Below, piece after piece: positions 1 to 10,972 of a stretch of 64,000 nucleotides of DNA. Position 1 is the stretch's first letter; each line of letters starts with the position of its first letter. The stretch is from Pyronema omphalodes (Eukaryota > Ascomycota > Pezizomycetes > Pezizales > Pyronemataceae). A model generated the notes under the pieces. That model saw nothing but the letters and a program-made list of their open reading frames with translations, searched no databases and was not told the DNA's origin. The stretch lies in NCBI GenBank assembly GCA_024516155.1, contig JAJJXM010000090.1, forward strand, positions 1 through 64,000, written 5' to 3'. Made by a program: the position numbers and the translations under genes.

Positions 1-83
1 TAGAACATGCATAGCGGATTCGCATTAGCAGGCGGAAATCTACTCCCTTTCCATTCGGATTATCTACTGGTATGTATTATGAG

Positions 84-100
84 AAATTGTGCTTACTCTA
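84..100. repeat. Target-site duplication, left copy
   Basis: The 17 bases AAATTGTGCTTACTCTA occur here and again at 6745-6761, exactly bracketing the LINE. A perfect 17-bp direct repeat around a non-LTR element is the expected mark of target-primed reverse transcription. Confidence 0.9.
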
Positions 101-413
101 AACACACCCCGAGTTCGACCCCCCCCCCAGCTATCTCAACAACCACCCGGAAATCATCAGATTTTCGAGCGGATTCTTGAATAGCGCACTCGATTTACCT
201 ACCCGAAGCCTCTACAGACCCGGCACGCTCTTTTTCGTCGCGCAAGCGAGGTGAAAGAGAATCACGGCCCCTGAAGACGCCCCTCGGCATAGGCACAACG
301 CGACCCCACCACAACCACAAAACAACAACCACTCGCTCGAACTCGTCCTCTCTTCTCTTCCCTTTAAAATCTATCGCTCACTCGATCTCCCCTCCTAACT
401 CCTTCGCGGCGAC

Positions 414-2203
414 ATGGCCCCACGCTCTGCTGCCCCCCGCAAAAAACCTCTTCCCCCCGACAAAATCAGCACGCCGAGCCTTAGCGCGAGCCAACACGCT
501 AGCGCAGAGCCGCACTCCCAAGCAACCACACTTGACGACATGAACCTCGACACCGACACTGACGTCAGTGACGAAGAAACCGCGTCGCCTACACCAACCC
601 CAGCTCGCCGCCCCTCCACCCCGCCGCAACCCACCCCTCAACACCAACCGCCTGCCCCAACTGCACCCAGAACTGGACACACAATCCACGTACGCAACAT
701 CCAAGACTTCCCAACCCTTCCGGCAAAACGCTCTGCACCGTCCACCACCACTTCAACTGAAACTCCTCTCGTCTACGAACACGGCATCCAGGCCTCCTTG
801 CGCACACTCGGCAATGAAACAGCGGTCCCCCAACACACCAGCATCGCAGACCTCACAGCAATCGACCGAGTTATGGCCACAGTAACCGCACACGCTGATG
901 CTGCACGCCTCAACGACCACCGTACCACCCAACGCCTCAATAAAGCATTCAGCATCATGGACCGCGATAGAGCAACACTACGCAAGATCGAAGAAATGCT
1001 CCGCAAGCTCCTGCCCTCCCATGATATTCCTGACTCTGCCGACCCCGCCCCTGACACCGACCCCCTGCCTCCTGCCCAAACCGACGATCTGGTCACCTAC
1101 TGGAAGACCCGTTGTTTCGCTGCTGAAGAAGCACTAGCTAAACACAATATCGCCGCCCCCCCCCGCTATCCCCTTCCCCGTCCCCCAAGGAACTGCTGCC
1201 TGGACAGAACCAAATATCCCCAGAAAGCTCTTCAGCTCTGTTACCCAGACTGTCGCCACCCAGAAGTCCAAGACCCCCTCTCAACCCAAAAAGCCATCAC
1301 CAAAACCTGCCGTCCCCCCGCCCTGTTACTGTTTCCATCCCCTGCCCAGACCCAGAAAAACTCACACATGATGTCAATGCCCACCTCGGTACTGCTACCA
1401 ACCGTGCACTCCGGGAGGCAGATGCCCCTGACCACATGTCTGTTGTTACGGTGCGCCGCAACCAGCTTGGAAACCTCACCCTTACGTTCTCCCCCAAAAC
1501 CACTACTGAAGAAGTTACTGCCCACCTCAACACCCTCCAGGAGGCTGCCCAGTCAATCCACTACACCCTGCTTGCACCCCGCGTTGCCGAAAAGTGGTTC
1601 AAACTTACGGTACACAGCATTCCACTTGACTCCTACCCTGATAACCCTGATGGCATGCAAGCTCTCCAATCTGAGATTGAGCGCAACCATGATATCCAAC
1701 TCGCCCAACCCCCCCGATACATAACCCACCCTGACAAACGCGTTGGCAAGACAGCATCAAGTGTTATGATCGCCCTTAAGACCAATGAAGACGCGCAACG
1801 GCTCAAGAGAACCAAAGTTATTGTACGCTATGAGCAGAGGAAGGTTACTGAGTATCACTCAGCTCGCCCCACCGACCAATGCCGTCGCTGCCTTAACTTT
1901 GGACACCACCACGCGGTCTGCCCCTCCATTTCCCACCCCACTTGCGCCCTTTGTGCCGGCCCACATTCCACTGACCTGCATCAATGTGCTGAATGTCCGA
2001 CCAAGACTGGACGGCTATGCCCCCATGTCAGTGTTAAATGCAGAAACTGCACTGATGCCAATCAAGATGACACAGCCCACCCTGCATTCCACCCCAAATG
2101 CCCCTCCCGCCTGGAAGTCATAAGAACTGTCTGGCAAAGAACAAAAACCGCCCACAAACCCTCTGACCTACCCTCTGACACTAATATGACCACCGATGAG
2201 TAA
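414..2203 (+). CDS. LINE ORF1 (gag-like, CCHC zinc knuckles), frameshifted
   Basis: ORF1 encodes the nucleic-acid-binding, gag-like protein of the LINE. The first part (414 to about 1160) reads in one frame: a basic, Ser/Pro/Thr-rich N-terminus followed by a helical stretch. The second part (about 1160-2203) continues open in the -1 frame and ends in cysteine-histidine motifs: CRRCLNFGHHHAVC (C-x2-C-x4-H-x4-C), then CALCAGPHSTDLHQC and further Cys pairs. I checked the second frame back to the C9 run at 1156-1164 and found no stop, so one C lost or two gained there would explain the break. Without the shift, frame one runs on to 1724 as unrelated sequence. The stop overlaps the ORF2 start (ATGAGTAA, 2196-2203). 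It could be a disabling indel, a sequencing error in the homopolymer, or programmed frameshifting. Confidence 0.82.
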
Positions 2204-5200
2204 TTACAACTCTTCCGCGGCAACCCTACGAATAATATCCCACAACATTAATAGAAGCACCATAGCCCTTAACTCCCTTCTGAACTCTGCTGGCAGGACC
2301 GCAGACATCATTCTGATACAGGAAGCTGATATCAGAAATCCCATATATGCCACAACACACCCAGATTTCCTTCTCCTTATACCCCCAGCAAACAATCGGA
2401 CAGTTGTCAGGACGATGGCGTACATTTCGAGACTAAACCCTCACCTACATGTTACTCCACGTCCTGACATCTGTGCGGACCCGGATCTCCAGATCCTTGA
2501 AATACACACCCCCCTTATCCCCACCTTTTACCTACTGAACATTTACAACGAATGGGAACAAGAATCCAAACAATACACCCTCCCACGCTCATTTACCCCA
2601 CTTACCCTACCCCACCGCTGCGTCCTGACAGGTGATATGAATGCCCATCATACACTGTGGAACTCTCATCTCACACGGATGACACGCGCGGACGAGCTGG
2701 TATACCTGATTGAAGAAGCCGGCTGGCACCTAGCTAACACACCAGACACACCAACATACCACTACCGCAATGGCCGGGGATCCTCCGTCCTGGACCTGAC
2801 ACTCTCTACACCCTCCATGGCGAATGAAGTACAGAACTGGGCAGTCGATGAGGAAGCGGCAACAGGTTCAGACCATGAGGTCATCCGGTTCCAAATACAG
2901 TCGCAACACCCAGATGTTGAGCTCTCCAACCCCAAACCACGACTGAACTGGAAAAAGACCAACTGGGATGAATTTGCTACCATCCTCACACGACTCGCAT
3001 CTTCCCTTCGACCCCGGTGGTCACACCTACAAGGGAATCCTACTACCAATAACCTGGACGAATGGGCCGCCTCCCTTCAACAAACCATAGCCACGGCAGC
3101 CGAACAATCTACTCCAGCCATCGAACATTCCCCCAGATCTAAACGCTGGTGGACTGACAATCTCACAACCACTAGGAAAGAAATGAACCAGGCTCAAAGG
3201 GTCTGGAAGCGCACAAGGAACCCAGATGACCACGCCCACTTCAAAAGCAAACGCAACCACCACTTCCGGGCAGTCCGACATGCAAAAGACAGCCTATGGA
3301 AGGAGTACCTGTCTCAAGCCAAAGGAGCGGACATATGGGCTGCCTTCCGCTATACTAACCCTCGCCGCGCTCAGCTCACCCCACCAATCACTGACACAAC
3401 TACCCAACCCAATGCTCTCCGCACAGACTTCGCCGGAAAAGTTCAAGCCTTTCAGGCCCTGTTCCCCCCCCCACCAGACGCCCCTCCTCAACCCCACCAC
3501 AACAATAAACCCCCAATCGAATGGAACACATTCTCGGAAACCGAAGTCAAATCAGCCATCTTCACCTCAGCACCGAAGAAGGCCCCTGGCCCGGATGGGA
3601 TCCCATTCCTGTGCCTACGACAAGCCTACACCACCATCCCGGAAGATTTCCACCTTCTATACGCAACCCTGGGCAGAGTTGGATATCAACCACGCTGCTG
3701 GAGACAGGCTACTACAGTGGTGATACCGAAGCCAAACAAACCTGACTACAGCTCTGTGAAGGCCTATCGCCCGATCGCGCTGCTAAACTGCATGGGAAAG
3801 ATTTTAGAAAAGCTAATGGCGACACGTCTAGGACAACTAGCAGAAACACACCACATCCTCCACAGAGATCAAATTGGAGGACGACCCAAGCGATCAGCCA
3901 TCGACGCAGCAATGGCCCTGACACACGACATTGAAGTTGGGCACAAAAACAAACTCATAACCTCCGCCCTCTTCCTCGACGTCAGAGGCGCATTCGACAA
4001 TGTATCCGCCACACGCCTCCTCGCTACAATGACATCTCTGGGATGCCCACTTCCTACGGTATCTTGGTGCGCCTCCTTCCTCCAGGACAGGACCACGGCC
4101 TTGTCATTCGACGGACACACCGACGGACAACGAGCTACCAGAACCGGTATCCCCCAGGGATCACCCGCCTCACCAATCCTGTTCCTCCTCTACCTACGAC
4201 CGCTCTTTGACAGTCTATCATCTATCCACCCCAGCATCTGGACACCCAGCTACATCGACGACGTCGCTCTAGTCACACAGGGTACATCTAGAGAATCCAA
4301 CTCAAGGGCCCTTGAGAGGGCCGCAGAAACCGCCTTTGAATGGGCCCACAACAACGCAGTGGCATTCGACGACTCCAAGTCAGAACTTCTCCATTTCCAC
4401 AGATCACAAAAAGACGACACCACCCCTCAAACATGCGTCAGACTTCCCAATGGCACAATAGTCCAACCAGGCACGAAAGGCGGAAAGAAAGATGTGGTCC
4501 GGTGGATTGGTATCCACTTTGATAGAAAACTTTCCTTTGTTCACCATGTAAATACTAGACTAACAGCCGCATCCAGGTCCTTTAACGCCCTAAGAAGCCT
4601 TGTGCGATATGAAACTGGTCTGTCCCCCTCCGCTACAAGAACACTTTACCGTGCATGTGTCCAGTCCAGGTCCGACTTCGGTTCAGAGATATGGTGGTCA
4701 AATCAGAAAACGCTGGAATCCAAACTACAACGACAACAGAACACCGCCCTACGAAAGATCCTTAACGCCTTCACATCCACTCCAATCATGGCCCTGCACA
4801 ACGAGGCGGCCCTCCCACCCGTTAAGATCAGACTCACCCACAAGAAACGAAAATATGCCCTCAGACTCCTCTCCCTGCCCCCTACCCACCCCGTCATTTC
4901 CCGCTGCCCCTCCTCCTACCCCACCCCAGGCCACTTTGAGAACGCCATCATGTCCCCCACAGAGTATGACTGTGACTGGCACGGTCACACACGCCCCCAG
5001 TCCCGTCTCACAAGCATCCTCACTCTGATGAGACCATGGCTATCCCCCACCAGCACAGTTGAGAACACGGCCCAACCGGATCCCTCGGTATGGAAACCAC
5101 CCCCCCTGACAACAACCATCTCCACGAGCGAAAAGGAGGACGCAGCTACTGAACACCTTGCACTCCTACACTCCCTCAAAACAACACCCAATGCAATCGT

Positions 5201-6183
5201 GGTATACACTGATGGCTCCCAACTCAACGACAAGACCGGGGCTAGCTTCTTCATCCCCTACGGCCTCGACAAACAAATACAAGCCCTCATTCCCATGACC
5301 AACACAAACGAAGTCTTTGACGCTGAACTACAAGCCATCTCAGAGAGCCTACTCTCCTGCGCTACACACCTGCGACGCCTCCACCTCCACAACCGCCAGA
5401 TACACATCTTCACCGACAACCAGGCAGCCATCATCCGCTCTTCGCACCTCTCGCCAGGCCCAGGACGGGAAACTGCCGGCATCATCCACCACACCTGTCA
5501 AACCCTCCTCACACGAACCAACTCCACAGTGCACCTTCACTGGGTACCAGGCCACACCGACATTGCAGGCAACGATGAAGCAGATCGCCTGGCAAAATTG
5601 GCAACTGACAGAAACCCCCTACCGAACTCGACAATCTCCTTGTCATGGCTGCGACGCCGCATCCATGAAGCTCACATCCATGATTGGGTCACCTGGTACA
5701 CCTCCTCCACCCGCCCAAAGACATACGATGCACCATTCAAGCGGAAGCTTGATGAAGCGTACACATCAGTGCCCCGAAAGATATCCACAGCGATACTGGG
5801 CCTCCGAACAGGACATGGTTACTTTCTCAACAGCCTGGCACACCCCCCCTCCGAACAATACCCTTCCCGCTCATGCACATGCCCCCTCCACCCACCTCAA
5901 ACCCCACGCCACCTGATCCTGGCCTGCCCCATATTTACCTCCCACCGTATTAACCTCCGCCACCAACTTAAACTACCACGGCACCGACAACTACAACTTA
6001 AGATGATCCTCCACACGCCACACGGAATTCAAGCCCTGACCACTATTATCTCTGAAACGAAGCTCGCAACTGCGGAATGGGCACACACACAGTTAAGTAC
6101 CCCTGCAGCGGAGAGACACTCACCAGAACACAGATTCACAATGGCAGATTGGGGTACGTTAACTGACCCCGATGAAGAACACA

Positions 6184-6188
<5 letters not shown>
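2196..6188 (+). CDS. LINE ORF2: APE endonuclease, reverse transcriptase, RNase H
   Basis: This is an intact 1330-residue polyprotein that nicks target DNA and copies the LINE RNA into it. Residues 1-230 form an endonuclease/exonuclease/phosphatase domain with conserved SHNINR, IQEAD, TGDMNAHH, VLDLTLS and GSDHE. Residues about 455-745 are the reverse transcriptase, with KAPGPDGIPF, YRPIALLNCMGKILEK, DVRGAFDN, GIPQGSPASPILF and the catalytic YIDD (residue about 685). Residues about 1000-1135 are RNase H, with YTDGSQ, the ELQAI glutamate, FTDNQAA and HWVPGHTDIAGNDEAD. A Cys-His motif (CTCPLHPP..HLILAC) lies near residue 1225. All catalytic acids I could check are present. The start ATG overlaps the ORF1 stop by 8 nt, and the stop codon runs straight into an A56 tract. 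The alternative name is a generic I-group LINE; Tad1 affinity is inferred from domain order and host. Confidence 0.95.

Positions 6189-6242
<54 letters not shown>
6187..6242 (+). repeat. Internal A56 homopolymer at the end of LINE ORF2
   Basis: Fifty-six consecutive A residues start inside the ORF2 stop codon (TAA at 6186-6188) and are followed by another 500 nt of element before the real AAAT-repeat tail. Such a tract normally marks the 3' end of a retrotransposed RNA, so its internal position is odd. Confidence 0.95.
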
Positions 6243-6243
<1 letters not shown>

Positions 6244-6744
6244 AAGAAGAAAAAACACCAGAATGTATTTAAACCAGAAGCAAACTGTCGATAGGATAGG
6301 ACAAAGATGGATTCGAAGAAGGGAGGATATGCTACATTTTCTGACTTTTCTTTTACATTATGTTTTCCTTTGTATCACGAATGACGAAAAGGGAGAGGAG
6401 AGATGGGAAAGTCAAGGAGCCGGGGATGGGTGTGTTTCTGTATTTTCTCATTTCCTTTGTTTTCCTTTACTTTTCTTATTATTATCAGAGTTTCAGGCGG
6501 TAGAAACTGGGGAAGGGTGGAGGAAAGATACTAGAGCAAACAGGGCTCACGGACACAGTGACGAGATGGACAGACACAGACAGAAAGACAGAGGCGACTA
6601 CTGCCAGAAACTTAGATAGACCGCTCTGGGGCGTACCCAGTGGCCATCGGAGTCACTCCCGATGGTCAGCATTGTACCTTAAAGTAGTACCCGCCATAAC
6701 CTTACGGTTGCAAGCGTGTATGACAAATAAATAAATAAATAAAT
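6243..6744 (+). other. LINE 3' region and AAAT-repeat tail
   Basis: This is non-coding sequence between the A56 tract and the TSD. Near its end (about 6690-6720) lies CCATAACCTTACGGTTGC, a near-palindromic block resembling the 3' end of the other LINE family in this window (AACCTTAAGGTT). It ends in about six AAAT units (6722-6744), the probable priming tail. Confidence 0.75.
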
Positions 6745-6761
6745 AAATTGTGCTTACTCTA
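6745..6761. repeat. Target-site duplication, right copy
   Basis: AAATTGTGCTTACTCTA is identical to 84-100. Downstream sequence resumes homology with unit C at about 18225 (shared CGATGGGAAGTCCCCCATTA). Confidence 0.9.
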
Positions 6762-8002
6762 TCCACCCCCAAAATTGCGATGGGAAGTCCCCCATTATAA
6801 AGTTGATTTCCTCGTTAACAACTACTCAAAGGTAAACAACCAAATCGAAACGCATAATCAGTCTAGAAAGCAATGCACTTGAGAGTGAAAGCATAGTAGA
6901 CACCTATTCCAACTTCCTCATGAAAACTTGAAGTGGACACATAAAGCAAAATTCTCAGAGAAACACTAGTCTATCTACTTTAGTCTGATTACAGAAACGA
7001 TGAAAACCGATGACGGCGCTGGGGATCAATTGTGATAAAGTAAGAGAAGAAAGAGAGGTAATATCTGAGAAAATACCAGAAGGTACTTGATACAAGAAGG
7101 CAGGAAAAGGGCGCTGAAGGCAAAATGTTTGAGCATAGGAGGTTGTACACAGTGATTGGCTGGGTCCGGGGGAAGTTGAACCCCACGACCAAATAGTGAT
7201 AGTAAACCAACCATATTATTATAATGGACCATGAGTTGCATGGTGTGTTAGAGGTCCCATGAGATCTTTTGCAGCACCTGTGAACAACCCCTGAGCGATT
7301 CTGTGCTGGTAATAATCCTTAATCATTCGGTAATTGGGTTGCTGGATGAAAACATGTCACGTGAGACACGAAACATTTGATTACGTGGTTGAATTGGAGT
7401 CATGATAATCAAGTAAGCCCCTGAGAAAGTTTGCTCTTTCAAAAGCTGCTATGTACACAGCTAGCTATCTTTCGACGGCAGGTCTCTGCACAACGAATAG
7501 TATTGCACCTTTCCTGCAACAAATTTGGAATCGAATGATACGAATAAACCTTGAAAAATACGATGCATGCATATACAACCACGAATTTGTATTCGCGTGG
7601 CAAAAGAACGTGTGAGTTTTACAATTAGGTGTCTTGGCTGAATAGCTCTGCCAAGCCCGCTCATAGGGTCCAATCTTGTATTCATATGGGGAATGTGTTT
7701 TCAACGCAACCACGCGCCTACCATTGTCAATGAGGCTTGAATTGCCATTGAGCCTCGAATGGACCCTCAACAGTTGCATGAGCATCATGCTCCCCTCTTT
7801 GCTTCTATCCTTCTTTACTTCTTACGGACGCGTTGCACCTCAATCGAACGACCGAATACATAATTCGCATCAAACATATCACAACACCACCAGCGACGCC
7901 CTTCCAAAATCTCCAGATCAAGTATTACCGTTGGTATCAAACATTTCAACGCATCACAAACAACAAATTACAACGCGCCTCTCACCCTTCCAAACTTCAG
8001 AT
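6762..8002 (+). promoter_or_regulatory. Unit A upstream region of the MDQE gene
   Basis: No coding sequence is supported here. The block aligns along most of its length with 18230-19451 (unit C), and its last 350 nt also align with 15300-15659 (unit B). It contains a conserved CCATT-8 nt-AATGG inverted repeat at 7745-7762 and a GGTCCAATC (CCAAT-like) site near 7668. Conservation of the proximal part in all three copies suggests the shared promoter and 5' UTR. Confidence 0.5.
7737..7766 (+). promoter_or_regulatory. Conserved upstream hairpin block, copy A
   Basis: TGAATTGCCATTGAGCCTCG followed by AATGGACCC is kept almost unchanged in all three MDQE loci (15398-15427, 19185-19213). It contains CCATT and AATGG arms 8 nt apart and lies about 240 nt before the ATG in each copy. 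The function is unknown; a promoter element or 5' UTR structure is inferred. Confidence 0.45.
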
Positions 8003-9550
8003 ATGGACCAGGAAGTCGCCTCCGAAGGCATTCAACGTATCTTAACACAAGTAGTTTCACTCAGCAGAGAAGTAGCTCGCCTAAACACTCAAAACAGAGC
8101 ACTAGCCATCCACGTCGATGTGATGAGGATAAGCCAACAAATCAACAACAACCAAGCGAACCTAGGATTATACTGGCTGCAAAGATTATACCTCAGAATC
8201 GACGAACTTCTGCCTTTGCCAGCTGCATTTCCAGGAGGAGCCGGACCGGGGTTCCATGATGATCTTGCGCAGAATGATGTTCTGTCAGAGCAAATTGCGC
8301 AACTGGGTAGACATCAGCGAATGTCCAGTATGACGATAGCCGCAACACAGACACAGCTACGAGCAATTAGCTCGCAGCTTCATGCGATACAGTCGCAGAT
8401 GGAGCCGACACAACAGAGGACCGAAGTTAGCCGACCTTCACAGGATATCAGATCTTCCGTAGAACCTGATCTCCCGGAAGTACAATCACCAGCAGTCACT
8501 CAGGATCCCCTCGGTGACAACCCGGATTCCAACCGAAGAATAAAATCGGAACCAGATCTCTCAGGAGATTCATCACCTTTACCCGAGCCCGACGCACATC
8601 CCAACTCAAGTCAAGCACCACCTACTATACAGGACCCTTTGGGACACGATTCGGACTCTGAGCCCAGCATTAAATTAGAGCCAGGTGTATCCCGAAGTCC
8701 ATCACCATGGCTGGAGGATTGGGCCCTAGGTGTAGGACTGGAGGCCGATCCCTCCCGACCTCCATCACCTCTCTGGGAGCCCGAACCATACCCCCGCTCC
8801 AATCCACGTCCTTCGCCAGAGCCTGAATGGGATTCAGCCTCCATTCAGCTACCTTCACCTTCATCTGAGCCAGAATCTCCCCACCAGCACACTAAAAGAT
8901 TATCTCAATCTCCAGAAACAGACTGGAGCGAATTAACACCAACAACCCCCGCAGCTTCGTCTTCTCCTCCACCTTCTCCTGCGTCTTCACGCAAACGAAA
9001 GTCCAGTTCCGGTACAGTTTGCTCTTCACCACGAGCATCAAAAAGCCGGCGTTTTGGTACTCCTACGCTATCTGAGATCGACTGGGTATCTGATAGCGGT
9101 CACAACATAGACGGCGAGATGGATACGAATGCAGATATCGAAGAAAGCGATTGGATCCCTGCTTCTAGTCCACCGGCATTTTCAGAGCTGGAATGGATGC
9201 ACCATACACCATCCAGCCCATCGTCTTCTCTGGGGTCTGAGTCATTTATTGATTATAACCGCACTCCGTCACCGGAACCCGAATTGGGTCCTTCCTCCAG
9301 TCCACCGGCATCCTCAGAGCTGGAATGGATGCACCATATCCCAATGACACCATCTGGCCGATCGTCGTCTCTGGGGTCCGAGCCATTTATCGACTACAAC
9401 CGCACTCCTTCACCAGAGCCCGAATTGGACCCTGAGTCCAGTCGGTCGGCTTCAGTGGAGCCTGAATCTATGTATCAGCTGGTTGATACATCATTGCAAT
9501 CGACGGAAGCAGAGTGGCCGGAATGGACACCGACACCTGAGGAAGATTGA
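8003..9550 (+). CDS. MDQE-family protein A: helical N-terminus, Ser/Pro-rich repeat tail (unknown)
   Basis: This is an intronless gene for 515 residues; I do not recognise the family. I chose ATG 8003 because all three paralogues start MDQE there and upstream similarity continues as non-coding sequence, although the frame is open back to 7676. Residues 1-145 are predicted helical/coiled coil (QRILTQVVSLSREVARLNTQ; SEQIAQLGRHQRMSS; TQTQLRAISSQ). Residues 150-515 are Ser/Pro/Glu-rich and probably disordered, with IKSEPD and IKLEPG (SUMO-consensus-like), SSRKRKSSS (NLS-like), TLSEIDWVSD, and two copies of a roughly 40-residue repeat containing SELEWMHH and FIDYNRTPSPEPEL. The tail ends EWTPTPEED. 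No signal peptide or membrane segment is seen. A nuclear, phosphorylated scaffold or regulator is only an inference. Confidence 0.75.
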   Translation: MDQEVASEGIQRILTQVVSLSREVARLNTQNRALAIHVDVMRISQQINNNQANLGLYWLQRLYLRIDELLPLPAAFPGGAGPGFHDDLAQNDVLSEQIAQLGRHQRMSSMTIAATQTQLRAISSQLHAIQSQMEPTQQRTEVSRPSQDIRSSVEPDLPEVQSPAVTQDPLGDNPDSNRRIKSEPDLSGDSSPLPEPDAHPNSSQAPPTIQDPLGHDSDSEPSIKLEPGVSRSPSPWLEDWALGVGLEADPSRPPSPLWEPEPYPRSNPRPSPEPEWDSASIQLPSPSSEPESPHQHTKRLSQSPETDWSELTPTTPAASSSPPPSPASSRKRKSSSGTVCSSPRASKSRRFGTPTLSEIDWVSDSGHNIDGEMDTNADIEESDWIPASSPPAFSELEWMHHTPSSPSSSLGSESFIDYNRTPSPEPELGPSSSPPASSELEWMHHIPMTPSGRSSSLGSEPFIDYNRTPSPEPELDPESSRSASVEPESMYQLVDTSLQSTEAEWPEWTPTPEED

Positions 9551-10214
9551 ACCGTTCAAGTAGCAGAGGTGGGAAGGGGAGGTGGAAGCGGGGACTGTTA
9601 GGGAAGGAAGAGGGACTGTTATGGAAGGCAGCTGTACTGAGGAGTTAAGATTAGAGATGATTGGTATTGATGAAGGCGGTATGGGTGTGTTTTGGTGGAA
9701 ATTGAGGATTTGTGCACAATGAGTTACGGGGAAGTAAAAATGATGAGGTGTCTAGTGAGTCAGAATGGGATGCGGTGGATTGTAATAGGTTTAGAAGAAG
9801 AAGCATTTGGCAATCAGCATGGGATTTCATTTGTAACCTAGAATTAAACAACGGATTATCACAGCCATATGTGTGAACTCAAGATCATTGTGCCAGTAAT
9901 TGTCAGCCGTGAGATGGTAAAAGAAATGTCACACTATGGTTCGTAAGATCAGCCAAGTAGATACTAGTTCTAGAATTACACTTAAACATTTATTTCTTTA
10001 TCTATCAATTGAATCATTTACTGACCGAAGCCTAAGAGGTTCATGCAGAATAAAAGAAATATTCGAATCCCGTCCCGAGTGTGCCCTCGATGTCGATTGA
10101 GCCGAACCCCCCCCCCCCCCCCCCCCATAAATAGTACATAGTACAAAATAATAGAAAAAATAAACAATAAAACCCCTTCCTGTTAAATTAACCCTGAGTA
10201 GTACCTGCATTGTT
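9551..10214. other. Unit A 3' region of the MDQE gene
   Basis: This is non-coding and aligns with unit C 20900-21567, and more weakly with unit B 17190-17620. A C21 homopolymer interrupts it at 10106-10126; the unit C counterpart (about 21432) lacks that run. Confidence 0.5.
10106..10126. repeat. C21 homopolymer
   Basis: Twenty-one consecutive C residues lie in the unit A 3' region, at a position where the unit C paralogue has only short C/A-rich sequence. Confidence 0.95.
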
Positions 10215-10972
10215 TCACTCTAGCATTACCCAAACGCCACCCTTATCACGCCGAATCTGATATTTCGACCGGTGAACATTCTTCCTATAAAGCTCGACAA
10301 GCTGTACATTTTCCGGCTGGTTATATCTACAAGATGCATCCTATCATTCCGTATTACCACAATTAGTCACCCCTTCCTCCCTTCATTCCTTCATTCCTTC
10401 ATACCTTCATCTCAATCTCCTTTCTCAACGTGGTAAAAATACTTACTGAGTCTGAACCTTCTCAGGACAATCCTGTCTAAACACACACCCAACCCCCCTA
10501 GTCTCCTCCCAAACAAGCTGCGTAAAATGACCAATGAGTTTATTGGGGATCCTGCTGGTTGCGGAATTGTAATCATACCAGTTATGCTCGTCTGCGAAGT
10601 CGTCGACTACTTGAGCGGGCCGGGTTAAGCGGTTGGGGGATCCTTTGGCTAGGCTTTCACCCTGGCCGTGATCTTCCTGTGGAGCAAAAAGGTTAATTAA
10701 ACGCATATCTATAGATTTATAATACAAGCTTACTGGAAAAAAACGACGGAGGGGATATGTACTAACCCAATGCTGATGACTGCGGGTTGCAGTGGTTGGC
10801 ATACGCCTGTGCTTCTTGCGCTAAGGAAGGAGACCAGGTTAAGCGCGGAACACTATGTTGATCGCGGGATTTATTATGAGCGGCAACGAATTCCGCGGAA
10901 CATCCAGGGTCGGAAGGCATAATATGGCCACTCACGTGACCTGCGACAGTAGACAACGTGATCGCGGCAAGG
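10215..10972 (-). pseudogene. CAP/SCP-PR1 secreted-protein gene, broken copy A
   Basis: This aligns exon by exon with the intact CAP gene at 21568-22261. Exon 1 remnant (about 10790-10972) encodes GHVSGHIMPSDPGCSAEF and EFVAAHNKSRDQHSVPRL. Exon 2 (10447-10676) encodes the core with GHFTQLVWEETRGVGC. Exon 3 (10215-10326) begins QYNQPENVQL. There are three lesions. The start ATG and first half of the signal peptide are replaced by unrelated sequence with an in-frame stop just upstream. The exon-1 donor has decayed (GGTTAGTA) and no longer gives the right phase. The normal TAG stop has become CAG, adding about 14 codons. The C of the GCG motif is kept but its last G is V. It most likely lost its 5' end when the unit was copied. 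Residual expression from a new start cannot be excluded. Confidence 0.85.

Larger units (their letters stand above)
101..6744 (+). mobile_element. Near full-length Tad1-like LINE (non-LTR retrotransposon)
   Basis: The element has a roughly 310-nt 5' UTR, an ORF1 with CCHC zinc knuckles (414-2203, one frameshift), an intact ORF2 with endonuclease, reverse transcriptase and RNase H (2196-6188), a 3' region beginning with 56 A residues, and a 3' tail of AAAT repeats (about 6722-6744). It is flanked by a perfect 17-bp target-site duplication. The domain order (zinc-knuckle ORF1; APE-type endonuclease, RT, RNase H, C-terminal zinc knuckle) is that of the fungal Tad1 clade of the I group. The paralogous region near 18190-18245 has no insertion, so this copy landed after the A/C duplication. 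The intact ORF2 and abundant CpG argue against heavy RIP. It is likely recent, and its mobility depends on whether the ORF1 frameshift matters. Confidence 0.93.
1..10972. repeat. Segmental duplication unit A (MDQE gene + CAP pseudogene, LINE inserted)
   Basis: The non-LINE part of this stretch (1-100 and 6762-10972) aligns with unit C (about 18120-22235), including the flanks of the LINE, the MDQE gene and the antisense CAP gene. Similarity stops at about 10972, inside what is the signal-peptide codon region of the intact CAP gene in unit C. The left end lies outside the window. Unit B is a more diverged third copy without a CAP gene. Homology was judged by eye; the exact ends need an alignment. 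Confidence 0.8.

Noticed and set aside
101..6744. RIP (repeat-induced point mutation) of the LINE
   Set aside because: ORF2 is intact and CpG-containing codons are abundant; no TpA-rich decay is visible.
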